A program made the translations under genes and the position numbers. The notes under the pieces are model-generated. The model saw only the letters and a program-made list of their open reading frames with translations, had not been told where the DNA came from and did no database searches. Positions 1 through 10,123 of a DNA stretch of 64,000 nucleotides are shown piece by piece (position 1 is the first letter of the stretch; every line of letters begins with the position of its first letter). This stretch comes from Myxococcales bacterium (GTDB taxonomy: Bacteria; Myxococcota_A; Polyangia; Polyangiales; JADJMO01): assembly GCA_016709545.1 (NCBI GenBank), contig JADJMO010000004.1, forward strand, positions 561,724 through 625,723, read 5' to 3'.

Positions 1-1301
1 AGCCGCTCGCTCGGGGGCAGCGCGCCGGCCTGGCGCTCCATCTGGGTCGCGAGCTCGGTCGTGTTGCCCGTGCGCGCGTAGAGATCGGAGAGCCGCGCGG
101 AGACCTCCGGGTCGTCGCGCATCGGCTGGAGCACGCGGATCGCGGCCTCGAGCTGGCCCTGACCCTCGAGGCTGCTCGCGAGGGTCTTGCGACCATCGGC
201 GGCCATGAGGCCTTCGGGGTTGGCCTCGAGGTAGGCCTGCCAGCGCGTCGAGACGTCGGCGCCGGTCTGCCCCGCGTAGTGGGCCGCGAGCTGCATCGCG
301 CGCTCGTGCCCGGGCATCGCGTCGAGCGCGGCCTCGGAATAGGCGAGGGCGTTCTCGCCGTCGTACATCGAGGCCATGGCGACGAGCAGCTCGGCCGCCT
401 CGCCGCGCTCCTCGTCGTCCACCTTCTCGCCGGCGGCGATGCGACCCGTGATCGAGAGCGCGAGCTCGTACTGCAGGCTCGTGTCGTTCGGGTCGTAGGA
501 GAGCACCTTGCGCAGCGTGCCGGTCGCGCCCTTGGCGTCGCCGTTGGCCGACCGGAGCGCGGCTTCGTCCTTGAGCAGCGCGATGCGGCGCTCGGTGTCG
601 TCGATCGCGCGGATCTCGGCGTCGTAGAGCGGCAGCGCCTCTTTCCAGTCCCCGAGGGACTTGAGGAGCTCGCGGGCGGTGTAGACGGCGGCGACGGCGC
701 CCGGGTCGACCTCGAAGGCCTTCTTGTAGTTCTCGACGGCCTTCTTCGGCTGCGAGAGCGGCGGGTCCTGCCACATGCGCCCGAGGTCTTCGTAGAGCAG
801 CGACAGGCGCTGCGCGACGCTCGGATCGCCGGGCAAGCGCGCGGAGAGGGCCTTGGCGCGCCGCTCGTGCAGCGCGACCAGCGCGCGCACGTCGTTCTTC
901 TCGCGATAGAGCGTGGCGAGACGATCCGCGGCGGTGTCGCTCGCGGGATCCTTCTCGATCGCCTTCATCAGCAGGGTCGCCGCGCGACGCGGGTCTGCGA
1001 GGCTGGTCGACCAGACCTGCGCTGCCTCCGACAACCAGTGCGCTGCGTACGCAGCGTCAGGGGTCGAATCGCCGACGCGCTCGAGGATCGTCGCGTAGCC
1101 ACGCGGGTCTTGTTGACCGGCTTGGTAGGCGGCGCCGAGCGCGGCTTGATCGCCCGGATCGGCCACGAGCCGGCGGACGAGGTCCTCCATCTGCGCAGGG
1201 TGCATCGGGGGCGAAACGGTATCACCGAAAGCCAGCGGCTTGCTTTCTTTGCGGAAGGCCAGCTGCGGGGGAGGGGAGTGCTCGCCGGACGCGTTCGCCA
1301 T
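1..1301 (-). CDS. TPR-repeat protein, C-terminus beyond the window
   Basis: The start is ATG at 1301. The frame is open to the window edge, giving 433 residues with no stop. The visible protein is almost all alpha-helical repeats of about 34-40 residues rich in Ala, Leu, Tyr and Asp-Pro turns (for example KAFEVDPGAVAAVYTAREL and KVLSYDPNDTSLQYELALS), the pattern of tetratricopeptide repeats. There is no signal peptide; the first 40 residues are polar and probably disordered, so it is likely cytoplasmic. TPR arrays act as protein-interaction scaffolds, and no catalytic motif is visible. It resembles in style the two giant TPR proteins at 45.5-56.3 kb and could belong to that family, but its C-terminus is missing, so this cannot be settled here. 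Confidence 0.8.
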   Translation of the reverse strand, partial: MANASGEHSPPPQLAFRKESKPLAFGDTVSPPMHPAQMEDLVRRLVADPGDQAALGAAYQAGQQDPRGYATILERVGDSTPDAAYAAHWLSEAAQVWSTSLADPRRAATLLMKAIEKDPASDTAADRLATLYREKNDVRALVALHERRAKALSARLPGDPSVAQRLSLLYEDLGRMWQDPPLSQPKKAVENYKKAFEVDPGAVAAVYTARELLKSLGDWKEALPLYDAEIRAIDDTERRIALLKDEAALRSANGDAKGATGTLRKVLSYDPNDTSLQYELALSITGRIAAGEKVDDEERGEAAELLVAMASMYDGENALAYSEAALDAMPGHERAMQLAAHYAGQTGADVSTRWQAYLEANPEGLMAADGRKTLASSLEGQGQLEAAIRVLQPMRDDPEVSARLSDLYARTGNTTELATQMERQAGALPPSER

Positions 1302-1384
1302 GGGGCGGGCAGGTTAGGCAGGCGGCCAGGACCTTCACCCCTGATTCACCGGAGGATCGTCCCGCACGCCCGATTCCGCTGCCG

Positions 1385-2593
1385 CTACGCGCGCGCCTCC
1401 CGTTCCACGGCTTGGAACAGCAACGGCAGCGTGATGGTGAGCAGCACCGACATCGTCGCCACCCGGGCCATCCCGACCAGTTGCCCGTCCGGCCGGGCCG
1501 ACAGGACCTGGGCCGAGAGGAACGCCCCGCTGGCGGCGGCGAGGTGCTGCACCGAGGACTGCATCGACGTGAACCGGGCCCGCTCGGCGGCCAGCGGCAC
1601 GAGGGAGGTGAGGGTCGAGGCCGAGACGTTCCGGGCCGACATGGCGGTCATGAACAGGATGAACAGGAGCGTGACCGGCAGCCAGGGTGGGTTCACGACG
1701 AAGCCGGCCACGATCGTGAACGCGAGCAGGACGGTCGCGTTGCGGGCGACCCAGGTGGAGCCACGTTGATCGACGAGGCGGCCGGTGACGCGGAGCGTGA
1801 GGAAGCTCGCGATGCCGCCGCACAGGTACAGGAGCCCGAGCCGCGCGCGCGGGTAGCCGAGGTTGAGCTGCACGTAGCCGGCGATGTTGGGGATCAGCAC
1901 GAAGCCGGCGACGTTGAGCATCGCGGTGAGGGCGAGCGAGCGGCGCACGAGCGGGCGGGCGAAGATCTCGGCGAAGGCCGGCTGGGCGCGGCGCTCGGCG
2001 AGGTGACCGCGCATCGAGGGGAGCAGGACGAAGGCGAGCACCGTCACCGCGAGGCCGAGGCCGGCGACCGCGAGGAACGGCGTGCGGAACGTGCCGCGCC
2101 GCGCGAGCTCGAGGCCCGCCGGCACGCCGAGCACGGAGGCCACCGAGAAGGCACTCATCACCCAGCCCATCGCCTTGCCGCGGCGCTGCGGGGGGACGAC
2201 GTCGGCGACGATCGAGAGCGAGACGCTGGTGGCGGGACCGCCGAAGGCCCCCGCGAGCACGCGCGCGAGCATGAGCGAAGGCAGGCCGCGCGCGAACGCG
2301 CCGGCGGCGGTGCCGAGGGCGAGGCCCAGCATGGAGAGCACGAGCGCGGAGCGGCGATCGAAGCGGTCGAGGAACAGGGCGCCCACGAGCCCGGAGACCG
2401 CGGCGGCCGCGGTGTAGGCGCCGCCCACGTAGCCGATGTGCGAGGTCGAGATGCCGAGCTGACGGGCGAAATCGGGCCCGAGCGGCATCACCATCATGAA
2501 GTCGAGGATGTTGATGAACTGGACCGCCGCCACGAGGGCGAGGATCCGACCCTCCGCGACCTTCCCGTCCCCCTCTGCTCCTTGCGCGCTCAC
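1385..2593 (-). CDS. MFS transporter
   Basis: A 402-residue integral membrane protein with about twelve hydrophobic segments. It has the major facilitator layout: an acidic/aromatic first helix (NILDFMMVMPLGPDFAR), a short basic loop after TM2 (LFLDRFDRRSAL, motif-A-like) and a central cytoplasmic loop near the middle. The start is taken as GTG at 2593, because it overlaps the stop of the upstream gene in a GTGA junction, a typical translational coupling. No in-frame ATG lies nearby. MFS proteins are proton-coupled exporters or importers. The TM1 pattern is reminiscent of drug-efflux members, but the substrate cannot be read from sequence. It is co-transcribed with the single-pass membrane protein upstream. 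Confidence 0.88.
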   Translation of the reverse strand: MSAQGAEGDGKVAEGRILALVAAVQFINILDFMMVMPLGPDFARQLGISTSHIGYVGGAYTAAAAVSGLVGALFLDRFDRRSALVLSMLGLALGTAAGAFARGLPSLMLARVLAGAFGGPATSVSLSIVADVVPPQRRGKAMGWVMSAFSVASVLGVPAGLELARRGTFRTPFLAVAGLGLAVTVLAFVLLPSMRGHLAERRAQPAFAEIFARPLVRRSLALTAMLNVAGFVLIPNIAGYVQLNLGYPRARLGLLYLCGGIASFLTLRVTGRLVDQRGSTWVARNATVLLAFTIVAGFVVNPPWLPVTLLFILFMTAMSARNVSASTLTSLVPLAAERARFTSMQSSVQHLAAASGAFLSAQVLSARPDGQLVGMARVATMSVLLTITLPLLFQAVEREARA

Positions 2594-3387
2594 GCCTTGG
2601 GGATCGATCCCCTGCCACGCGCAGCGTCCACCCAGCCACGCCACGCGGCCTGCAGCTCGCCCCACTTGCCGGCGGGGGGGGGCTGGCCCTCGAACATCGC
2701 CTTCTTCACCTCGAGGGCGAGCGGGGGCGGATCGGCCTTGGCGGCCTGTGCGAGGCGGAGCAGGTAGGCGTTGGCCACCTGCTGCAGCGTGCGGTCGCTG
2801 CGGCTGCCGTCCTGCTCGATCTTGCTGGTGTCGGCGAGGTACGCGACCACCTGATCCACGCCCTTCGCGCCGAGCTTGTCGAGCTCGGCGAACGCGGCGT
2901 CCTGGCCAGCCACGTTGCGGCCGGCGAGCTCGAACGACCCGAGGTGGCGCTTGACCTGGCCCTCGATGCTGCTCTCGGCGCGGTAACGCAGCCCGAAGAA
3001 CGCACCGCCGCCGAGGACGCCGAGGCCGATGGCGCTGATCGCGAACCACTTCACGCCCGACGAGACGCCCTGCGGACGGGACTTCTTCTTCGCGGGCTTG
3101 TCTTCGCCTTCCTTGTGCCCACCACCGCTCAGGCTGTTGCGGCGACGCGCGTAGAGCGCCTCTTTCTCGGCGAGCGCGCGCGCCTCCTCGGGGCTCAGCT
3201 TGGTCTGGGCGCCGGGGGCAGGTGGCACGAACACGAGTGGCGTCGGCGCGTCTGCGGGCGGCGCCTCTGCGGCCGGCGCGTGCTCCGCACCGGGCTCGTC
3301 GGGCGGCGCGAGGTCCGTCGCCAGGGGCGGCTCCGGCTCGGCGCCTTCTCCCTGTCCGTCTCCGCCAGCGTTCTCCGGATCGGCCAT
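2590..3387 (-). CDS. Single-pass membrane protein of unknown function
   Basis: A 265-residue protein. Residues 1-65 are Pro/Ala/Glu-rich and probably disordered. A basic stretch (KPAKKKSRPQG, about 97-107) precedes one transmembrane helix at about 112-134. The remaining 130 residues are a helical domain with regular Ala/Leu spacing. The charge pattern suggests the N-terminal tail is cytoplasmic and the C-terminal domain periplasmic. I recognise no named family. Its stop overlaps the GTG start of the MFS transporter by GTGA, so the two are translationally coupled and may act together. The last protein in this window (62854) has a similar layout of disordered N-terminus, one helix and C-terminal domain, but I see no clear sequence match. 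Confidence 0.75.
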   Translation of the reverse strand: MADPENAGGDGQGEGAEPEPPLATDLAPPDEPGAEHAPAAEAPPADAPTPLVFVPPAPGAQTKLSPEEARALAEKEALYARRRNSLSGGGHKEGEDKPAKKKSRPQGVSSGVKWFAISAIGLGVLGGGAFFGLRYRAESSIEGQVKRHLGSFELAGRNVAGQDAAFAELDKLGAKGVDQVVAYLADTSKIEQDGSRSDRTLQQVANAYLLRLAQAAKADPPPLALEVKKAMFEGQPPPAGKWGELQAAWRGWVDAARGRGSIPKA

Positions 3388-3439
3388 CGCCGGCGAGTGT
3401 ATCCGGGTCCGCCCGGCGGATCCGCACTCTTCGCAGGGG

Positions 3440-6032
3440 TCAGTTGGGACCCGACGACGAGGGCGCGGGCCCTGGTTTCTTGCCGAAGTAACGGACCCGC
3501 TTGGCCTGAAGGGGTGCCCAGGTGGTCGGGTCGACCACCGGCGTCGAGGGGAAGAGCTGCTGGGCGGCGGGGGCGGCGGTGCGCTCGAGGGTCACCACCT
3601 GGCCCGCCATGGGCTTCGGGGCGAGCTCGCCGTCGAGGTCGAGGGAAGTGCCGAGCCGGAGCTCGAGGCCCTTGTGCCCGACCACCACCTGCGAGCAGCC
3701 GAGGCTCTGGACGAGCGCCTTCAGCGCGGCGCCGGCGGGCTTGTCGGAGACCGCGACGACGAGCGTGCCGTCGTCGTCGCCCACGCCGATCACGACGGTC
3801 GCGTCGGCGAGCGCGGCGTCGGTCGGGGACTCTGCACCGAACAGCGCGACGGCCGTCGGTCCAGGCGAGGTGGGCCCGAGGGCGAACGAGCCCGTCGCGA
3901 GCCACACCTGGGGGTCGCTCTTCTGCACGACGATCTTGGGGTCGACCCCGAACGACACCACGGACTTGCTGTCGTCCTTGCCGGCGAGCGGCTTGACCGT
4001 GCGGGCGTCGATCTTCATCACCCGCGCGTGGATGGTGGGCTGCTTGCTGTCGGGGCGCACCTTGGTGAGCGCGAGCGCGTAGGGGAACCCATGCTGGGGC
4101 AGGCCCTTCACGCGCCAGGCGCCCTCGTCGGGCTCGGTGGGGGAGATCTTCGGGAGGATCGCGCGGCCGGGGAGCACGCTGCGGAGCGTGAGGTACATGA
4201 AGTCGCGGCCGTCGCGCCCGATGTAGCGGGGGAACAGCATGTGCGGCATCGACTTGATCATGCGCCGCGCGCGGAACGACCAGCCGGGCAGCATGGGCAC
4301 CGCGTTCTCGGCCTCCCAGTCGCCGGACAGCGGCCGCATGAGATCGGGGAGATCGCCGGTCTGCGCCACGCGGTAGAACTCGAAGCCGGTGTGGCCCGCG
4401 TTCATGTCGAGGTGGACGGCCACCTTGCAGTTGGCGGCGACCATGCCCTTGCCGAGGGTCTCGGGGGTCATGTCGTTGCCGAAGAAGTAGCCGACGAAGC
4501 CGTCCTTGGTGAGGCACACGCCGCTGCGCGTGGTGTGGATGTTGTCGGCCGAGCCCGGCGGGGTGCCGCCCCACTTGAGGAGCTTGTATGGGTTGATGAC
4601 GTCGTCGACGACGATCGGCACGAGGTTCTGCCGGAACGAGAGGATGTCGTCGGGCACGTCGGGCTTGTCGGCGGGCCACACGCCGATCGCGGTGGAGCCG
4701 TCGCGCAGCTCGGCGACGGTGCCCGCGTAGGGCTTGGGCGGCAGGTAGAGCGTGCCGTTGGCCTGCATGCCGCCCTCGAAGTGGATCGCCTGGAAGCCGC
4801 CGTTGAACCCGGCGACGAGGCTGCGCAGCACCTCGGGCGCGCGCGGGATCTGGCCGGTGCCCACCTCGCCGGTGGCGCTCTGCGGCTCGACGGTGCCCGC
4901 GACCACGTGCAGCGCGACCTGCCGCGGGTCCCACAGCGTGACGTAGACGCGGGCGTAGCTGCGCTGCGCGTCGGTGCGCACGAACGACTGCACGAACGCG
5001 CCGGGCACGCCCTCGTTCTTGCCGACGAACGGGTCGTCGACGGTGCCGAGCCACACGCCCTCGTTCTCGAGCGGCGGCGAGAGGAGCGGCTTCATCGGCG
5101 GGCGGCCAGCCGATCTCCGGGTCGGTGAAGGTCGGCTTGATCTTGGCACCGCCGAGGTCGGCCGCGACCTCCTTGGCGGTGTCGCCGGCGAACATGCTCG
5201 GGAACTTGCTCTTCAGGATGTCGCGCAGCTTGAACGCGCGGTACTCGAGGTGCTCGATGAACGTGGGCCCGAGCCAGGAGATGGCGCGCACGCGGTCGAC
5301 GGTCCACTGGATGATGTCGCTCGGCTTGGCCTTCACGACCTTCTCGAAGCGCGCGAAGGTCTCGCCCTCGACGGGGTTGTCGCGCGCGCGGTCGATCGCG
5401 ATGCGGTGACCATCGGCGTCGAGCACGGCCACGCCGCCGTTCCACGCGAGGGTCGCCTGCTGCGCGGGCGGATCGACGACGTAGTGACGGCGCTCCACGC
5501 CCTGCGTGTGCCCGTAGCGCTGCCAGTTGGCGACCGCGTTCTGGAAGCGGTGGAGCCCCTTCCAGCCGTCCATCGCGTGCAGGTCCTCGTTGGCGAGGTA
5601 GTAGAGATCGAGGCCCGCCACGCCGCCGGTGGCGGTGGTGGTGAACGCGACCCACTCGCCGCTCACGAGCGGGCGGCTCTCGTCGGCGGTGGAGGTCCTC
5701 GTGAGCGGGTGCACCGAGGCGACCGACACCACCGCGCCCTCGGGGGAGCGCCGCGCGCGCACGAGGTAGATGTCGTGGTGGACGTCGCCGGCCGCCTTGG
5801 CGCGCACGACGGCGCGCGAGGCGCCCTTGATGGTGTCGCCGAGGCCGCGCGGCTCGTCGACCCACGCGACGTCGTCCGGCGCGACGGTGAGCCCCTCGCG
5901 CTCGAGCGCCCTGGCGAGCGCGGCCCGCGGGTTCGGCGTGCCCGAGGGCACCCCCGACCGCCCGTGGACGGCGAGGGCGAGGACCCCGACGAGGGGCAGG
6001 ACGCGGGCAGCGACCACGGCATGGCGACGCAC
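3440..6032 (-). CDS. Exported phosphodiester-glycosidase-like protein, one frameshift
   Basis: About 863 residues after joining two frames. The N-terminal frame (6032 to about 5102) carries a signal-like segment (RRHAVVAARVLPLVGVLALAV) and an unrecognised domain. The C-terminal frame (to 3440) contains FNGGFQAIHFEGG, then GVCLTKDGFVGYFFGND, then VHLDMNAGHTGFEFY. This order resembles the NAGPA-type phosphodiester glycosidase fold, where an NGG loop and a D-x-N-x-G-like loop line the active site. The frames join at a GGG run (5100-5102), where removing one G gives WPPPMKPLLS, so a single-base insertion is the simplest explanation. The start is GTG at 6032, which gives a clean signal peptide; ATG at 6080 is in frame and possible. 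Substrate unknown; family assignment moderate. Confidence 0.6.
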
Positions 6033-6181
6033 GTGAGAAAAACGCGCAGTCGCCTCGGCTTCGTCCGCGCGCTCCACCATCCGGGTCCGGGGCGTTACCA
6101 GAGCCGTGAGCGGCGTTCCAAGTTTGCTTGCAACCCAGGGGTGCCGTGGTTTCCGCGGGCGAAACCCGCTACGAACGCGGC

Positions 6182-7233
<1,052 letters not shown>

Positions 7234-7235
7234 CC

Positions 7236-7433
7236 ATGCAGATCAAGGTCAACGGCGAGCCGCGCGAGATCGCGGAGGGCACCACGGTGGCGGCGCTGGT
7301 CGCGGCGATGGGGCTCTCGGGCCCGGTCGCGGTCGAGCGCAACCGCGACGTCGTGCCGCGCAAGGAGCACGCGACCACCACGCTGGCCGAAGGCGACCAG
7401 CTCGAGATCGTGCACTTTGTGGGCGGCGGCTAG
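7236..7433 (+). CDS. thiS: Sulfur carrier protein ThiS
   Basis: A 65-residue ubiquitin-like protein that begins MQIKVNGEPREIAEGTTVAA, ends in GGG and contains ALVAAMGLSGPVAVERN. These are the hallmarks of ThiS, whose C-terminal Gly-Gly is adenylated by ThiF and thiocarboxylated to deliver sulfur for the thiazole ring of thiamine. The usual length is 65-70 residues. It starts 2 nt after the pheS stop, so it is probably in the same transcript. No thiG, thiF or thiO lies nearby, so other thiamine genes must be elsewhere. A MoaD-like or other small sulfur-carrier role cannot be fully excluded. Confidence 0.9.
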   Translation: MQIKVNGEPREIAEGTTVAALVAAMGLSGPVAVERNRDVVPRKEHATTTLAEGDQLEIVHFVGGG

Positions 7434-7504
7434 GGTCGGCGGCGGCAGAGGGCCGGCTCGGCGACCCCGAGGCCCACGCCCGCGGCAGAGCGGCGGCTAG
7501 ACGC

Positions 7505-7849
7505 TCACGGGTTGCACTTGAGGACGTCGGCGGTCTTGTCGATCACGAAGTAGGTGCCGCCCGAGCCGGCCTCGCTGTTGTTGGTCTCGGTGACGATCTT
7601 GGCGGTGTCGCCGCCCATCGTCGCCGCCTGCTCGCGCACCGCGTTCGACGCTTGCTCGTCGGAGACCTTGCCGTCGAGGTCCTTGCCCGACCCCTTCACC
7701 GTGCCGATCTTCTTGCACGTCGGCGAGGCCTCCTTGGAGATGACGACCTTCTGCGCGGCGGGCGACAGCGGCGCGCTGGCGTCGCGCGTCTTTCCACCGC
7801 AGCCGACGACGACGAGGAGAGCACCCGCGAGGACGAGGAGCGAACGCAT
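7505..7849 (-). CDS. Small lipoprotein, DUF4156/RcsF-like
   Basis: 114 residues with a lipoprotein signal (MRSLLVLAGALLVVVGCGG, lipobox VVGC) followed by CKKIGTVKGSG and AATMGGDTAKIVTET. This CK-x-(I/L)-G-x-(V/I)-x-G pattern followed by a conserved A-x-x-M/L-GG segment is what small DUF4156/RcsF-type envelope lipoproteins show; two Cys residues remain after the lipidated one (CKK and KCNP) and could pair. The start is ATG at 7849. It is convergent with pheS-thiS and divergent from the SH3-type lipoprotein at 7940. The 71 bases between thiS and its stop contain no gene. Confidence 0.7.
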   Translation of the reverse strand: MRSLLVLAGALLVVVGCGGKTRDASAPLSPAAQKVVISKEASPTCKKIGTVKGSGKDLDGKVSDEQASNAVREQAATMGGDTAKIVTETNNSEAGSGGTYFVIDKTADVLKCNP

Positions 7850-7939
7850 GCCTTCGGGTCTAGCGAGACCCGACGGCGAAGCCAAGCGCGAAGGGGCGCC
7901 CCGGACGGCCCGGGTTTTCGCTACCATCCGCCGCCCGCC

Positions 7940-8599
7940 ATGGCCTCTCGGCTCACGATCTTCCTCTCCGCGCCGGCCGTCTTCGGCCTCGCGCTCGTGG
8001 GTTGCCCGAAGAAGCAGCCCCCCACGGACGCCGGCCCCGCCACCTCCGCCTCGCCGTCGATCTCCGTCGTCGCGCCCGAGGCGAGCGTCGCGGCGCCCGA
8101 GGCGGCGCCGCCGATCGTGGAGGATCTCCTCGAGGACGCGAGCACCGGCGACGCCGACGCCACGGACGGTGACGCCGACGCGCGCGTGCGCCCCGACGCG
8201 AACGAGGACGCCCCGCTCTTCGGCACCAAGACGTTCATGGACGAGACCCCGATGAAGGGGTTCCGCCGCATCACCGCCTCGGCCGCCAAGGTGCGCAAGG
8301 CGCCGAAGGACGGCGAGATCATCACTACGCTGCCCAAGGGCACCGACGTCTCCCTCGTGGCCGAGATCTTCAACTGGTATCGCGTGCGGTTCACCGATCC
8401 GGTCACCCAGCAGCGTCGGCAGGGCTGGATCTACATCACCACGGTCGCGGGCCCGCGGATGAAGACGTGTCCCCCGGGGTGGACCAGCCACCCCGAGGAC
8501 AACGGCTGGTGCGACAAGGAGTGCACCAAGAACGCCGACTGCAAGGCGCTCAAGGGCTACAAGTGCAGCGGGACGCTGTGCTTCTACGCGGCCGACTGA
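7940..8599 (+). CDS. Lipoprotein with SH3-like domain and Cys-rich tail
   Basis: 219 residues. A signal peptide ends in the lipobox LVGC (near residue 22), followed by an Ala/Pro/Asp-rich linker to about residue 110. A bacterial SH3-like domain follows, with the typical core (ASAAKVRKAPKDGEIITTL, then GTDVSLVAEIFNWYRVRF and GWIYITTV). SH3b domains usually bind cell-wall peptides. The C-terminal 45 residues hold seven Cys (CPPGWTSHPEDNGWCDKEC, then CKALKGYKCSGTLCFY), a small disulfide-knotted module resembling those in myxobacterial surface proteins. The last codons and stop fall inside a 22-bp tandem repeat. The start ATG at 7940 lies 90 bp from the divergent lipoprotein start. Confidence 0.8.
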   Translation: MASRLTIFLSAPAVFGLALVGCPKKQPPTDAGPATSASPSISVVAPEASVAAPEAAPPIVEDLLEDASTGDADATDGDADARVRPDANEDAPLFGTKTFMDETPMKGFRRITASAAKVRKAPKDGEIITTLPKGTDVSLVAEIFNWYRVRFTDPVTQQRRQGWIYITTVAGPRMKTCPPGWTSHPEDNGWCDKECTKNADCKALKGYKCSGTLCFYAAD

Positions 8600-8643
8600 G
8601 TGTTTCTACGCGGCCGACGGAGTGCTTCTACGCGCGGACCGAG
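8579..8643 (+). repeat. 22-bp tandem repeat, three copies, over the 3' end of a gene
   Basis: Three head-to-tail copies: 8579-8600 (TGCTTCTACGCGGCCGACTGAG), 8601-8622 (one C-to-T and one T-to-G change) and 8623-8643 (21 bases, diverged at its end). Copy 1 encodes the last residues CFYAAD and the stop of the SH3-like lipoprotein; copies 2 and 3 lie downstream of it. The rest of the gap to 8807 contains no gene that I can support. Confidence 0.85.
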
Positions 8644-8807
8644 GCCTACCCGCGCCCACTCCTCACCACCTGCGCGCGTGGCAGAAGGTCGACGTGAGGG
8701 GCTGTGGAGAAGAAATCGCACTCGAAGTCCGTCACGTTCGACCTCGAGTGGAGACACACTCTTCGCGAAGCACGCCAACGTGCTCCCAAGAAGCGAGCCC
8801 AAGACCC

Positions 8808-10082
8808 ATGCCCTTTCCCACCATCGGCCTTCGACTCCTCGTCCTCGCCGCGCTGCTCGTCCCGGGACTGTCCGCGTGCAGCAGCGCGAGCAGTGAGGCC
8901 CCGCCGAGCTGCGACGATCTCACCAAGTCCGCGGGTCTCTGCCCCGGCACCTCCAAGCAGTCGGTCTCCCAGGCCATGTGCACGACCACGGTCGCCGTGG
9001 CCGATCCCGCCCTCCTCGGCGCCGCCGTGAGCCTCGCCAAGCCAGGCACGTGTCTCTTGCTCGCCGCGGGGAGCTTCCCGGTCATCGATCTGCCCGCGGG
9101 GGTCCACGTCGTCGGCAAGGGCGAGTCGTCGACCACGGTGGCGGGCATCACCGTGCGTGGTGGTGGGAGCGTGATCGGCGCGCTCGCGGCCTCCGGTCCG
9201 ATCCAGGGCTCGGGCAGCGGGGCGCTGCGCATCGATCAGGTGCGCTCGTCGAACGTCAGCGGTCCCGGCATCAACGTCGAAGACCTCGACCTCACCATGG
9301 TCGACTCGTCCGTGTCCCGCGCCAGCGCGCTCGGCCTCGCGGTGGGGTGCAGCACGCGTTGCAAGGCCGATCGTCCCAAGGTCGACCTCCAGCGTTCCCT
9401 GTTCGACGGCAACGCGGTCGTCGGGGTCTGGTTGCACGGCGTCGACGCCAAGATGGAGTACGTCGAGATCCGCAACACCAAGGCGAAGGACTTCCTCCAG
9501 GGGCGCGGGCTCGACGTCTCCGCCGAGGCCTCGCTGGTCGCCAAGCACTTCTCGGTGTCCGGGTCGGCGGAGGCCGGCATGCTCGCCTCCGCGTCTGCGA
9601 TCACGCTCGAGGACTTCTCCCTGCTGCGCAACCAGTCCTTCGGCCTGCAGCTCTCCGCGATGAAGAGCGGGTCCATGACCAACTTCGTGGTGCGCGAGAA
9701 CGGGGGTGTCGGTCTCCTCGTCGACGGCAGCCAGGGCATCATCGTGCAGGGCGGCCAGATCCTCGACACCAAGAAGCTGACCGTCCCGACCGAGGCGGGT
9801 GGTCTCGCCGAGGTGGGCGACGGGATGAACTGGCGCGGCAACTCCAACGTCTCGGTCAAGGGCACCCGCTTCGCCAACAGCGGTCGGCAGGCGATCATCG
9901 TCCAGGGCAAGAACACCGGGGACTTCGACGCCAAGCTCGAGGGCACCGACGCGACCACGGGCATCATCGTGCAGGGCCTCGAAACCGGCACGGACTCCGG
10001 CATCATCGTGCAGGGCTTCACGCCGAAGGTCGCGAGCAAGGGGTCCGAGCTGCAGCTGGCGAAGCCCCTCACGACGAAGTGA
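8808..10082 (+). CDS. Parallel beta-helix lipoprotein
   Basis: 424 residues. The signal peptide (MPFPTIGLRLLVLAALLVPG) ends in a lipobox LSAC. From about residue 60 the sequence runs in short rungs rich in V, I, G, N and S (for example GVHVVGKGESSTTVAGITV and SLLRNQSFGLQLSAM), as in right-handed parallel beta-helices of the pectate-lyase/right-handed-helix type. The C-terminal third contains the rung GIIVQG or AIIVQG four times. There are no obvious catalytic residues, so it may be structural or a binding protein rather than a lyase. Start ATG at 8808 chosen because it opens the signal peptide; an earlier in-frame start at 8622 would add a long non-signal extension. Confidence 0.75.
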   Translation: MPFPTIGLRLLVLAALLVPGLSACSSASSEAPPSCDDLTKSAGLCPGTSKQSVSQAMCTTTVAVADPALLGAAVSLAKPGTCLLLAAGSFPVIDLPAGVHVVGKGESSTTVAGITVRGGGSVIGALAASGPIQGSGSGALRIDQVRSSNVSGPGINVEDLDLTMVDSSVSRASALGLAVGCSTRCKADRPKVDLQRSLFDGNAVVGVWLHGVDAKMEYVEIRNTKAKDFLQGRGLDVSAEASLVAKHFSVSGSAEAGMLASASAITLEDFSLLRNQSFGLQLSAMKSGSMTNFVVRENGGVGLLVDGSQGIIVQGGQILDTKKLTVPTEAGGLAEVGDGMNWRGNSNVSVKGTRFANSGRQAIIVQGKNTGDFDAKLEGTDATTGIIVQGLETGTDSGIIVQGFTPKVASKGSELQLAKPLTTK

Positions 10083-10123
10083 GCCGCCTCGTCGGGCCCT
10101 GGCCGCGATAGCATGGGCCCCCC

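Noticed and set aside
279..1769. Plus-strand 496-residue frame over the start of the window
   Set aside because: Antisense shadow of the minus-strand TPR gene and the MFS gene; Arg/Gly-rich composition typical of antisense frames in GC-rich DNA.
8579..8643. CRISPR-like short repeats
   Set aside because: Repeats are directly adjacent with no spacers and overlap a stop codon.
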